This document shows positions 53,801 through 63,772 of a stretch of 64,000 bases of DNA, one piece after another. Numbering within the stretch: the stretch's first letter is position 1; every line of letters starts with the position of its first letter. The notes under the pieces were generated by a model that made no database searches, was not told where the DNA came from, and saw nothing but the letters and a program-made list of their open reading frames with translations. Both the position numbers and the translations under genes were made by a program. Source of the DNA: Septoria linicola (lineage: Eukaryota > Ascomycota > Dothideomycetes > Mycosphaerellales > Mycosphaerellaceae); NCBI GenBank assembly GCA_024114885.1, contig CP099418.1, positions 4,960,001-5,024,000 of the forward strand. The letters run 5' to 3'.

Positions 53801-56410
53801 GGTCCAGTGCAAGAGGCAGGTCCATCGACACAGACCCCCGCAGGTCAAGGATCTGTAACTCCAGCAATCATTCCGCAACAACTCTCCAGAGTACAGGCCT
53901 TCACTGCTGAATGGGTAGCCATCAGGAACACTGTTGAGGCGTGGTCAACCGATGAGGATCCTGGAATGAGAGCCCTGTATACTCATTCCCTTGCTGCAAT
54001 CACTACGCCGCCCGCGAACGATGATAGCATGGAGATCACTCAAAAGGAAAGACCAGCAGAGGAGGCGGAGCGAGAACAGAACGTTCTGCAGAGCCAGCTC
54101 TTGCGAGTCAACGACGTTCGAAAGGATGTACGGCATATAGTCTTCAGAGGCCACGAGCTGCGCAACGCAACTCGTCCACCGCTTTCGGCAGCCGAGCTAG
54201 TCGAGGTCAGACAGATTGAGGCCAGTGCTGACATGGGCACAAAGTTTCTTCGTTACGCGATGCTTGACCTTGGCAAGCGCATCATCCAGCCGGAAGGAGC
54301 CCAGCTCACGTATCAACAGGCCAAATTCTTCGCAGAGTTAAATTGCTTCATTGAGATGAACGCGGCTACAAGCTATCAGGGCAGATACAAGAATCTATCA
54401 GACGTCCAAAAGGTTGAACGCGAGGTACTGGTAGCGTTCCATGCCATCAACTACAAAGCTTGTGGCGGCGAAATCTCGACTCAGGTGCCACATTTTAGGC
54501 ATGCTTTGCAGCAGCTGGAGTATCTTCGTGCGGGAACAGATTGGCAACTGTGGCGCTGCCATCTGCCAAGGGATATCCGAGACTATCAGAAGATACTTCA
54601 AGATACAGCAACCCATTCAGATCATTATGGCAAGCTATACGATTACATGATAGCGCGGCAGGAGCATGGCCTGCATGTCCAAGGGCCGGCTTATGCTGTT
54701 CAACATCTTCGAGCTCACGTGAGTGAAGGCAACTTCCCTGTCGAGACCGATGATCAGGGCCACATGTCCGCCCTGCGAGCACTGCTGGGCTCGCTGGAGA
54801 ACTATAGATCGAGACAGGATATGGTGGAGGATGGTTCTTGGGTAGGCCCTCGCAGTATAGATCAAGTCCTTGAACTTCTGTTCATCGAACCGCCCCTGCC
54901 GGTTCAGCTTCCTTATGACGGGCAAGAACCACTGGATTCCGCAGCTGGTCGGCCTTTGCCACACCTGCAACCAGCGAACTTGGTAGAGCTTACCGCAGAC
55001 TATGCAATGTTCTTGGCGAGATACTTCGAAGCTGTTGCGCAGGAGCATGGTCAAGCCTCGGAGATCTACAGGCAGCACTTGAATAGTGTGCGAGCATACA
55101 ATAATTGGAGTGCTAAGCAGATTCAGGCTGTGCTTGCGTTCTTCATAGAAAAGCGAATGGTTCCGCCATCTTGCACGAACCTTCGCCTTGGCGTAGTGAC
55201 CAGAGAGGTGGACGATCGAGATCCCAATACGAAGGCTACGGCAGAGGTTCTGGGCGACAATCCAGAAGATGCCGATGCTGGACCGATCCTCTGGCTGTTC
55301 AATACCAATCTCGGAAGCATTGATGAACGATGTAAATCCAGTTGGCAAGGCTTCGCATCCGATGCAGTGCAGCCGCCGACCTCCAAGGAGATTATCGACT
55401 CGTGGTTCGAGGGAACGAGGTTGCCTAGACCTCTGCCTTACCTGGATGGTCGTGAGTCCACGAGAGGAGACGCTGGCGAAGACATCGTGAATGGAGAACA
55501 CCAAATGTCGGGTGGCAATGGAGCTGCACCACCAATTCCACCGGGAGACACCATGCCTGTCCTTCAGGAGGGGGCGAACAGGCTTAAGAATCTGTGGGAT
55601 GCTCGTACCACGGACGTGCCAGATGGCAGTATCGCACATACGATCAGTGTGCTGGATGAGTGGCACGCAGCCTTGATAAACCTCAAACAGCGGGCGAACA
55701 ATTTCATCAACGGTGATCATACTGATGGAGAGAAGAAGCCTTACCAGAAATTCGTGAAGAAGATGGATGGCTGCATAAAGCGCAATCGGGACGAATATGG
55801 CGAGCTGATGAGAAGGCCGGGAGGACTTGACAGATACGACACGACTGGGACGGAGCGCGAGGGGCAAGCTCGTCGAGATGAGAGACCTCGTACAGGTCAA
55901 AATGAGGCGGGAAACGCGAATAGGAGTGGACAAGGCGGTCAAGGCGGTCAGGGCGATGGCGAGGGAATTAACAACAATGAAAATGGAGGGGAGAGCAAAC
56001 CTGATACACGCGGAAAAGGCAAAGACAGCACGCATGACAAGAGCTCAGACGACACGGGGAGAGCAGGACAAGGACACGAGGCTCAAGCAAAGGGCAAGCA
56101 GGGTCGTGGTGCTCGAGCAAATGGAGAAGGCACCGCAGGAGTGAGCGGAGCTGGAACTGGAGCTGGTACTACAGGCAAGAGACCGAACAATCAACAGGGC
56201 GGAACAGGTGCGGTGACTGGTCCCAAATTGTGGCACGGCACAGAAAGTTCGGCTACGAAGGAGGCAAAGGCTAACGCAGACAAACTCAAGAAGGCCGGTC
56301 GACATCACGGCCATGAGGTGGATGCTGAGCCAAGCAACGGCGAGGGACAGGACGCTGAGAGCGATGTGAGCAAGAATGCAAAGACGAAGAAGCAGAATAG
56401 GAGGAGGTAG
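50816..56410 (+). CDS. unrecognised giant protein, membrane hairpin plus helical modules
   Basis: A single open frame of 1864 codons from the ATG at 50816 to a TAG, with no intron. I recognise no family. Two hydrophobic segments near the N-terminus (about 123-139 and 150-177, ARAFGFCLSILGFLV and DILWKVILAWAVIRFLRWLA) form a likely membrane hairpin. An acidic linker follows, then from about 235 to 1680 mostly predicted helix in blocks separated by Pro/Ser linkers. Several blocks carry a Trp-led helix such as LQHWARAVSDMCEACHALW, TAEWVAIRNTVEAWS and SVLDEWHAALINLKQR, suggesting diverged repeats. A three-copy AGPVQEAGPVQK repeat sits near 985-1003. The last 180 residues are Gly/Lys/Asp-rich and disordered. 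The first 75 residues may not be real protein; later ATGs exist. It could be a membrane-tethered scaffold. Confidence 0.7.
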   Translation: MQKCWNMDKESRTKLPGFGLPVMRPRSTRLHLLLMTSQSQAPALKCQERIMCSGTRSTTGPGPTLPASPGTPAFPRVDFTLNPRRRTSHWRNRVPWETSWERSHTEYEYEQELWEEQQKHNSARAFGFCLSILGFLVQLEPWTWSFPVRFGFDILWKVILAWAVIRFLRWLAGVAAAVSGGSHVRTTPGELPGEDSDAGAERDSDEEAPPTEPALTGRGSQQRSSPGTNDDGVEWSQYEQMTKELHGLYDFLLDRHEVRGVQRIDRLKLYRLAKWTQGIREIQRRLQDRHLTDSTFQQATRISRTLPLVQGFAQAMLTKVHPENRNEIHVASLKIIGIANAHQLLMRNTPPAPPRPVIQGRTTPTIETYTAEQLRIRLHICCATLSESCSAVDNSLRTLPSDIDHVALQRFDDEVKRLRQIHDSILTLELSEVRRYSMTLLECRNNLECTMRTLHGIKAIAPNLKGQRAAQKYLDAVKPTRNLLKLLTEPDGQPSASQGARVPDTERTEPLVPSGLDPVIHNWRPVGERVPDRSGSGVTSGPAVNNTPNVEVSRPVHSSETLGDGAMLQHWARAVSDMCEACHALWTWHNGVRHDYASLPHLMSRLSGAVDIVRDIDRRIVWTYALRDIPTESEAEVLIHIPQMQGLCDGQNFYEEHSELLRAALATLFLVKDRFQRTSRRSRRTSIDPRGGILGGLQSIMNGIIQLSQRRVRIRDDAYALGINYSTERLTADRQRLNKQLWPLLTNAKMIALGATSEDVLNELRDIERAVTEERAEMQRDIEQSSLRLVNDDYTRNFANEWLQDTHMSGMSPLTPRLPFMQAQDSAINIRILQEAISKTARKVGQLALLGEEVSERGYIAGKIRNEIMDQIKILSTKVDSNNEDHRTQIDQVLDSADAQLKLLNGIAPVPASAALVVNTVTGRHERRNLPTSTWRRRHNVSGSQRGRGTFGVRTQPVARVVAPAAPEADTELQQQQGEVQAAVPVQEAGPVQKAGPVQEAGPSTQTPAGQGSVTPAIIPQQLSRVQAFTAEWVAIRNTVEAWSTDEDPGMRALYTHSLAAITTPPANDDSMEITQKERPAEEAEREQNVLQSQLLRVNDVRKDVRHIVFRGHELRNATRPPLSAAELVEVRQIEASADMGTKFLRYAMLDLGKRIIQPEGAQLTYQQAKFFAELNCFIEMNAATSYQGRYKNLSDVQKVEREVLVAFHAINYKACGGEISTQVPHFRHALQQLEYLRAGTDWQLWRCHLPRDIRDYQKILQDTATHSDHYGKLYDYMIARQEHGLHVQGPAYAVQHLRAHVSEGNFPVETDDQGHMSALRALLGSLENYRSRQDMVEDGSWVGPRSIDQVLELLFIEPPLPVQLPYDGQEPLDSAAGRPLPHLQPANLVELTADYAMFLARYFEAVAQEHGQASEIYRQHLNSVRAYNNWSAKQIQAVLAFFIEKRMVPPSCTNLRLGVVTREVDDRDPNTKATAEVLGDNPEDADAGPILWLFNTNLGSIDERCKSSWQGFASDAVQPPTSKEIIDSWFEGTRLPRPLPYLDGRESTRGDAGEDIVNGEHQMSGGNGAAPPIPPGDTMPVLQEGANRLKNLWDARTTDVPDGSIAHTISVLDEWHAALINLKQRANNFINGDHTDGEKKPYQKFVKKMDGCIKRNRDEYGELMRRPGGLDRYDTTGTEREGQARRDERPRTGQNEAGNANRSGQGGQGGQGDGEGINNNENGGESKPDTRGKGKDSTHDKSSDDTGRAGQGHEAQAKGKQGRGARANGEGTAGVSGAGTGAGTTGKRPNNQQGGTGAVTGPKLWHGTESSATKEAKANADKLKKAGRHHGHEVDAEPSNGEGQDAESDVSKNAKTKKQNRRR
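53767..53824 (+). repeat. three-copy 18-nt coding tandem repeat
   Basis: The unit approximates ccagtgcaagaggcaggt and encodes PVQEAG/PVQKAG three times in a linker of the giant protein; copies differ by single bases. Confidence 0.85.
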
Positions 56411-56516
56411 AGTGGCGCGGTGGACAGCTCGATAAATTTGAACTTCACTTGGTTGCCAAGCAACCATCTTTGCGTTAGCGTTGATGTAGTTCTTTTGACC
56501 TTCTAGCGAGTTCTCG

Positions 56517-58588
56517 ATGCTGCTCTCTCTCCCACACGAAACCCAACATCGAGAAATCGGCCGCAACTTCGGCAAACGCATGCACAACATCGGAATACAA
56601 CTCGACTTCACCATGACTAGCCATGGGTTTCGGCCTGCCTGGCTTATGGCCGCCGCCATTCCACTCGTGATCTTTCCCGACTCGAGGCTCGCATGTCTCT
56701 TCTTCATCGCCATCAGCCTTTTCCTCCACGTAGGTCTTGGAATTCTCCAGATGGTGCCAATGACAGGCTAAAGTCACCTTAGTTGGACGCCACTCCGTTG
56801 CCCGCGCCTGCTCCTGTGACCCAGATAGTCGTCGTTGCAGAGACACGAGATGAGTCTCCCAGTCCGCCGCCAGTGCCCAAAGATGATCGAGGAGAATTAC
56901 GCATCGGAAGCCCAAAATGGATGAAGAACGATAGACCATACTGGCTCGATCAGAGACTTGATCGACCACGCATGACACCACGACCTCCCTTCCACCCCCT
57001 TCTCGAGCGTGAGCAGTATTTGCCACGAGATGAAGCACCACAACCAATGGAAATCGTGGAGCAGAAGACGAGAAGCGGCTCTCCGTTGCGAAACGTCCCA
57101 TCTGTGGCACCACCCAGCCAGACAGATCACAAGATCCGGCAGCCTGTTCGCAGAGAAGACACAAGAAAGCAGATCCTTCACATCTCCGTAACTTCTGTTT
57201 TGACGACTTGCGCTACGGCACCAAAGGCGAATACCAGTACCATCGAGACAAGAAAGATCCCCGAGAGCAGCAGACTGTTTGCGAGTGCTCCAGCACCACC
57301 GCCATTGCGGCCTTTGCAGCCATACCACCCAGTCAGACGTGAAAAAGTGCAGGAAGGGATGAACACTCACAAGCTCGATAAGAAAGTGCGTTTCAAGGAT
57401 ACTCAAGAAGATCAGTTACATCAAGCTACTCAGGGCGACTACAAGCCAGATGCGCTTTTCAATATGCCGCAGAGCGACTCGAAGCCGGTGGAGGAGATAA
57501 CAGGGGTGGAGCATACTCCCACCATCCACAATGATCTCACGCTGCCTCCTCCGGTGAACGACATCGACCATACCATGACCCATGTGGCACCCATTCCCAC
57601 CGAGAAGGTGATCGAGCCCATCAAAGATGAGAGTATGACGGATGTGGTGGAGTCCAACGGCCAGAAAGGCACAGATTTAGGCCTTGTGAATACGATGACT
57701 CCGTCATTTGACACCTTCCAAGCGCCCGAAGCTCCAGTCGTGGAGCAAATTGAAATGATGGACGGCGTGAGAGCGACTGCAGAGATCACGCTCCAGCCAC
57801 CAACGCCAGTCTTCGTATTCGGGAAGCGTGATACAGACATATCGACTACAGAAACAAGTCAGAAGAGACCACCATTCTCACAGAAAACAGGCAGGCCTAA
57901 GAGTACCAGCTTGCGCAGTGGTAGGGACCCATTGCCAGCTATTCTTCACCAAGACGTTCTCCTTCTGACCTTCACAGCCTCAACAATACCCTCTGGAGCA
58001 ACGCAGACTATCACTCAAGTATTGGGCAAGACCTCAGATCTGCCCGGACTCTTCCCGAAACCAGATCCCCCAGTGTTCATCGAAGAGGAGTCAAGCAAGG
58101 CAGTCGAACAAGATGCTCCATCCACCACGCCTTCAGACTCGGAAGAAGAGGACTCCATACGTAATAATCTTGAAGCTGTCTGCAATAATATGATAGGCAT
58201 ATACAAGCCTCGCTGCAAAACTCTCGGAGACTCCCCGACCAACAAGAAGTTCCAAGACGCCTGGACACAAATGAACGTCATCAACGAAGATGAAGGCACA
58301 CCAGAACTATGCGTCGCTCTTATGAGCGATATCATCGAATTCATTCAAAGCAAGCCAAAGCCGTGGAACATCATGACAGAGGGAGAGTTTGGCGAGGAAA
58401 TGTTCGACAATATGTGCGAGTTGGTGAGCTACCAGCGAAAGCTCATGGGTAGAGGCGTGTACACTGGACAATCCCGACCGCCGCCGTGGCTGTTCGAGCT
58501 TGCGAAGCCTTTCTGGTATATCATGGAGGACTTGAAGCCGATTCATGCCGCCCAGAAGCTTCGAAGAGGACAAGGCGCAGGCAGTTGA
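56517..58588 (+). CDS. unrecognised protein with N-terminal membrane hairpin, disordered middle and helical end, 2 exons
   Basis: The long frame at 56783-58588 has no ATG after its upstream stop, which is the TAG of a splice acceptor. A donor GTAGGT at 56730 and a branch-like gctaaag give a 53-nt intron that joins it in phase 0 to the ATG-started exon 56517-56729, for 672 residues. Exon 1 encodes two hydrophobic stretches (about 40-53 and 57-71: AWLMAAAIPLVIF, ACLFFIAISLFLH). Residues about 75-490 are Pro/Asp/Thr-rich and look disordered. The end (about 500-660) is helical and ordered-looking, with NNLEAVCNNMIGIYKPRCKT and PPPWLFELAKPFWYIMEDLK. It starts 106 nt after the giant ORF and shares its layout of membrane hairpin followed by long soluble part. 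No family recognised. Internal ATGs in exon 1 (for example 56613) are alternative starts. Confidence 0.62.
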
Positions 58589-59823
58589 GCCTTGCAACAG
58601 AGATGTGCTGTATACGAGGGCAGATTGGTTGCACGTGGACATTGTCATTGTTGAAGCGGAGTTTGACTGGAAGGAAAATTGGATGGTTCTGGAGTTGGAG
58701 CTCTGGGTTGGCTGGCTGCGTTGCGCGCCGCCTTCTGCCATGACGCTATTGTTTGAATGGTTTGCTTTCGGCGTTTGGGGAAATGTTTAGCTGGCATTGT
58801 ACAATGAAAATTGAAGGCGCGTTGGTTTCTCTGCAGGACCTCTCACGTCTACCCGTTGCTACGTGAGATCTTTTTCGCCGCTCCTAGAAGCATGAAGACT
58901 GTGTCAACCATTTGGAGAACCCCTTCGTCCAGCTAACGCCTTGTCTATCCGACATCTTCCTTTTTGAATAACAAAGTCCCATCCTTGAAGTATGCCTCCT
59001 TGCGATAGACGGCATCGCCGCGGTGCTCTAAGTGGTCGACGGAAGTGTGACACTTTGCCAGGCCCTTGACTAGCGTTTCATAATATCACGATCACTTGTC
59101 GAACGCAGTCGTTAGACACGAAGTTCTCACGCAGAGACCCATGCAAATACAGTATACTTCGAGATATAGATGAACTCATCCTGCTGCTCTCAGACCACGC
59201 CGTTGAGAAGTAGCGGCGACGTGAGCGCCTCAGAACGTTTTTCACGAGGCATGGAACGTGACCATGAGACATTTGTCAAAAAGTGAAGCGCGCGCAGCAA
59301 GACATTGCAAAAGGACTGCATACCGGCGCGACTCGAGGATTGCGAGTCTTTGCTACCATACACTTGACTTCATACTACCAGCTGAGCGAGAGTGAAAGAG
59401 TAGAATTCCTCAAGCACACGCTTGCCAAGCCTTGCTCCACCCAAGTGAAGTCCGACCGACACGATGCCAAAGCGCGACTCCGCCTGCGCTGTAGTATCTA
59501 TCCCACTCCGATGCCGAAACATGATTCAGCCTCGTGATTGGTATTTTCAAGAACTTACTGTAGGAACGCCAGGAACAGTAATTGAGGAAGCAGACCCGTT
59601 TGCACGCCTTGGGCTTCCGAGTCAGCATTGCTGGCGCTGGCGCCGAGGCCAGATGGAACATCCGCAATCCTGATCGGTCTCTGTGGAAGCGGTGGAATCC
59701 CAGTTACTGTATGAGATCACTTTCGAGTAAATAAGACTTGGTCTCCTTCGCGGGCCCATGTAGCTGGCGTTGAAAGGCCTGTGCTAAGTACACTACCGTG
59801 TAGACACTCGATCGAGCATCAAT
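58589..59823. other. convergent intergenic region
   Basis: About 1.2 kb between the stops of the helical protein and BET4. Short ORFs only; nothing recognised. Confidence 0.4.
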
Positions 59824-61077
59824 TTATAGACTCAGCTTCCTCTCCAAGTCTTGCCATCTCCCTTCTCTCAAAGGGTCGATCTTCCTCAGTTCGGCCAGCC
59901 ACTCCCCCATCTCCTTCGTCGTGACCTTTTTGTTGCCCGCCTCGACTTCCAGATATCGATGCGAGTATTCCAGCAGCGCCTGGTAAATGTACTTGCAATC
60001 TTCTGCGCCATCAAGCATGTCCTTAATGCTGTCGAGTTCCTGATCGAGATACTGCACTCGGTCTGCAGTACTCACGTTCTGCAGTATCCTGGGTGCTTTT
60101 GGATTAGTCTCGTTTAGCGCAGACATTAGATACTGGTGATAGAACCAGAGACTCTGGTCATAAGAGTCTGTGTAGAGTGCTTTCGTGATGAGTTCGAACT
60201 CGGCATCGTACAGCTTTCTCCTTGCCTCGTCGTCTGCTCCTCTCTCATCGAGCAGCCTGGGTATGAGCTGCCCTCGATTGTGCCACGCACTGAAGTTGGA
60301 CAGATTACTCTCGATCATCTTGGTTGTGTACTCGAACTCAGCTTCGCACAAGCTCTTCCCACTCAACTGCTCGATGCTCTCTACAACTACTCTCCGGTAG
60401 TTCCAGCCATGAAAGTTGCGGCTATCCATGGACAGCATTTTACCAACGAGCCCGAGCTCGCCCTTCCATAGCTCTATGGTTGACTGCGGAGGAATGTGCT
60501 GGGTCGCTGTGACCAGCAGCCATTGGCGATGATTCCATATCCAGTAACATTTGGGCCATTGCTTGAGCAAGGGAATCTGAAATTGAAGATCTTCCTGAAT
60601 CACCAGCAAGATCTCGCGTTGAGGCACTGTGAGGCCGGCCTTTTCGGCAGCGGCGACATCTGCTGATTCCGCGCCTTCATCCTTTGGCGACTCGGACAGC
60701 TCCTTAGCAAAGACGTCGTCAAGAATGACGCGTCGATGGTTCCATATCGTATAGTATTCGGGATTCTGGTTGAGCAGGCGCGATGTGAGCCGAAGGCTGT
60801 CGTTGGAGAAGTCGCGTGCGGCGATCTGTCGAAGTCAGCACAATCACCACCACACCACAGAGTATCGAGAACAAAACAAATATACCTTCTCGAATACTTC
60901 CTTTTCCAGCAGCTTGTACTGCTCAATGTGCTTGCGTTCCTTCTCTCTGTCCTTGTCGCTCTTCACCGGCACGCTTCCCCGCGTGACTCCATGCTGCCAA
61001 CCTCAAGTCAGTCCTTTTTTCGACCTCACCTCACCTGTTTTGAGCACCAACTCCATCATGTCACTTACACTTGCCAT
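59824..61077 (-). CDS. BET4: Rab geranylgeranyltransferase alpha subunit, 3 exons
   Basis: Exons 61077-61069 (9 nt, M-A-S), 60993-60886 and 60825-59824 join in phase 0 and give 372 residues. The tiny first exon is supported because the spliced start MASHGVTRGSVPVK has the form typical of fungal Bet4, while the second exon alone has no usable ATG. Five protein prenyltransferase alpha repeats are visible: YYTIWNHRRVIL, CYWIWNHRQWLL, NFHGWNYRRVVV, NFSAWHNRGQLI and SLWFYHQYLM. With the Bet2 beta subunit and Rab escort protein it attaches geranylgeranyl groups to Rab GTPases, enabling their membrane attachment in vesicle traffic. Introns are 75 and 60 nt. Its start faces the next gene across a 285-nt shared promoter. 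Confidence 0.92.
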
Positions 61078-61362
61078 TGCTCGGAACAATATGCGGCGTC
61101 GTGGAGGCAAGAGAGCTGTCGTTGCTTCGAATGAGAAGTGTTCACAGCTCCGCCTCCGCGTGACATCCAGTTCTCAGGCAGGGCAGTCACTTCTCTCGAC
61201 AGTAAGCTAGATCTATGTACGAAGGCAGGTCCAATTGTCCACTTGGGGACATGCAGCCTCGCATGTATTCGTGCCTGTCTTAGAGTCTTCTTCTCGACCA
61301 TACACTCACGCCGTATTCTCATGCACGACTAACAGACTCCCCTCCACAATATTAATACAGAG

Positions 61363-61779
61363 ATGAGCATAAGCTGGCTGTCTTGGAGCAAGAAGTCCTC
61401 CAGTGGACAATCGACTCCCCAGCCAGATCTCGACGGCGTGCCAGACGCACCTGAGGGTGCGAGACTGGAGCCTCAAACATCGCCACGGAGACAACGTACT
61501 TATCCTCTGCATGCAAATGACCCTCCAAAACAGCATCACTGGGGAGCAGGCTGCGAATGCAAAGTATGTCGCTCGAAGCCCTCAGACCTCCCAGACGACT
61601 GGGTTCTGGTTGCGTGGAAAAAGCGAATTGTGTACGAACACGACAAAGGAAGCAATTATCCGAACTACCGAGAGCCCAAATGGTATAAGAAGGAATCATG
61701 GCATCCACAATTTGGGCCCCTCGAGATGCAACGGCACGAGTTCTATGGACAACAAGCCTTGTCCGCCCAGTCCCTATGA
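61363..61779 (+). CDS. hypothetical small protein overlapping the AMA1 start
   Basis: An ORF of 138 codons from the ATG at 61363 (MSISWLSWSKKSSSGQSTPQ). No family recognised. The N-terminal half is Pro/Ser-rich and the C-terminal half looks ordered, with GAGCECKVCRSKPSDLPDDW, VLVAWKKRIVYEHDKG and EPKWYKKESWHPQFGPLEM. The C-x-C-x2-C group could bind a metal. Its stop at 61779 lies 35 nt inside the frame assigned to AMA1. It is either a separate gene, or the true N-terminus of the next protein separated by an unresolved splice or a sequence error. No phase-correct intron joining them was found. Confidence 0.55.
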   Translation: MSISWLSWSKKSSSGQSTPQPDLDGVPDAPEGARLEPQTSPRRQRTYPLHANDPPKQHHWGAGCECKVCRSKPSDLPDDWVLVAWKKRIVYEHDKGSNYPNYREPKWYKKESWHPQFGPLEMQRHEFYGQQALSAQSL

Positions 61780-63772
61780 TGGCAGCAGCTCTTCTCCGGA
61801 AGATCACGAGCCTGTAGCTCCACCTGGTCGTCCTTCAGCGCCACGACAGCATAGCGTGCTCTGGAACCACCCTGATCGCCTCATACCTGCTCGAGCTTGC
61901 ACTCCTACGAAGCAAAGCTTACTCCTAACGCCGCCTCGAACGCGCCCATCTTCGAATGATCCTTTTGGCCCGGCACGTAGTCGAGGGCCCTACAGTAATG
62001 ATCGTTTCGTGACTCAGTGCAGACTGCCGCCACCACCGCACTCTGCAGGTGTATCTCCAGCTCCGATTGGGCTTGCATCTGACCGCAGAGCTACGAGTGT
62101 GGGAGCTGTCTGGACAGTTAGCGGCACCTTGGTCACGGAGGGAGTGGCCAGCATACCTAATGGAAGGGGCGGCAGAGTCACAAGTAGAACGAGTGCTCCG
62201 CACTATACCTCTAACTTTCTGCATCGACATACACCGAGTCAAGATCAAGAGACACACGCTAATCGTCTCGCTCTTGCCATGGACGTCAGGACACCCACAA
62301 GTATGTTTGCGGACAGCTCAACGGCAGCGCCACTCAGTCCGTGTTCGCCACGGCGCAGGTCGTAGAGCGACAGCGGCCATCTCTCGACTCGATGGAACAA
62401 TAATGCATGGGAAACTAATGGCCTATGTCGCTCCCCGATCAGGTCTTCAAAACGGAAACCTAAAGAGATATCCATCATCCCGTTCCGCGTGCTCGACGCG
62501 CCAGCTCTTCGAGACGACTATTATTGTTCACTCCTGGCATACTCGCCAACGCTTCACTGCCTTGCTGTCGGGCTTGGACCCCATGTATATCTTTGGTCAG
62601 AAGTTCGCGGTACCATGCCGACTCACATGCCCGACTCTCTGGCAGCGCCCTTCGGTGCTCATGTCACTTCTCTCTCTTTCAGCTCCGTCGAGGGCGGGAA
62701 TGCTATTCTGGCTGTTGGCCGTGCAGATGGCAGAGTAACTTTATGGAGTCCACAAGACGCCGAGCCACGCTTCGACAGCGAGCAGCCTGCACCAGTGGCA
62801 TGCGTGTGCTTCCGGCCTACTGCTGTTCGCAGAGCTTCCGTCAAAGAGCCGAACATGGTCGTAATGACTGAAGAGCTACTCGTAGGCGACGAGGTGGGGA
62901 ATGTCTACTACTACTCAGTGGAGTGGCCGTCACCTGACCAGCGTGATCTTCTCGGCTGGCACGGCAGCATGACATTGATCGCAAGGTTTGGCTGCCATTC
63001 CCAGCAGGTGTGTGGCGTGGCTTGGAGCAGAGATGGAGAATATTTTGCCACCGGAGGCAATGACAATCATCTCTATTTGTTCGAGACTAGGAAATTGTTT
63101 CCTCGCCACGGCGACAGCAATAATCAACCAAGCCTGACAAGCGATGTCAACGTGGTCAATGGCAACAGCAATTCTGGCGTCGATCCACTGCTAGGTCAAG
63201 CTCAAGTGCTAGCCATTGGACCTGGTCAGCAGAAGCACCTTTTCGCTCTGAATGCAGCAGTCAAGGCCATCGCGTTCGCTCCCTGGCAAACGTCTCTTGT
63301 TGCAGCTGGAGGTGGAAGCAATGATCGATGCGTTCACTTCTTCCACGCGGTCAGTGGCGCAAAGCTGGCAACGATCGACTGCCATGCTCAAGTCACAAGT
63401 CTGGTCTGGAATAATACCAGGCGAGAAATTGCAGTGACTTTCGGCTTTGCGCAGCCCGAGCATCCATACAGAGTTGCAGTCTTTGCGTGGCCCAGTTGTA
63501 CAAGGGTCGTTGGCATACCGTGGTGGGGAGAGGAACGTGCTTTGTGGGCAGTGAGCTATCCTGGAGGTCCAAACAGTGGGAGAGACGAGGGCAAGAAAGG
63601 CAGAGGCGAAGGCTGCCTCGTGGTTGCAACAAGTGACGCGAGCATCAAATTCCACGAAGTTTGGGGTGAAAAGACGATTGGAGATGGTGGTGGTAGAGAT
63701 CTACTCGGAGGCAGTCGAATCCTGGAGGACACCGTCAGTGACGCTATTGAGGAAGTTGGAAGAATCAGGTGA
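61745..63772 (+). CDS. AMA1: meiotic APC/C activator Ama1 (Cdc20/Cdh1 family), 2 exons
   Basis: Exons 61745-62358 and 62443-63772, joined within an Arg codon across an 84-nt GT-AG intron, give 647 residues. The C-box is DRLIPAR (44-50), matching DR(F/Y)IPxR. Then come EGVASIPNGRGGRVTS and YTSNFLHRHTPSQDQETHAN, and after the junction EISIIPFRVLDAPALRDDYY, typical of Ama1 rather than Cdc20 or Cdh1. WD40 blades fill the rest (GCHSQQVCGVAWSRDGEYFA, TGGNDNHLYLFETRKLF). The last two residues are Ile-Arg, the IR tail that docks on the APC/C. Ama1 directs ubiquitination of mitotic regulators during meiosis and spore formation in yeast. The start is uncertain: the ATG at 61745 is the only one in frame before the C-box. 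Confidence 0.85.

Noticed and set aside
54635..56035. 466-codon ATG-started ORF on the minus strand, antisense to the giant gene
   Set aside because: Codon pattern and protein-like texture favour the plus-strand frame, which stays open for 5.6 kb; the antisense product has no motif and looks like a shadow.
56475..57164. 229-codon minus-strand ORF over the start of the hairpin protein
   Set aside because: No family signal; it lies antisense to a spliced plus-strand gene with good sites.
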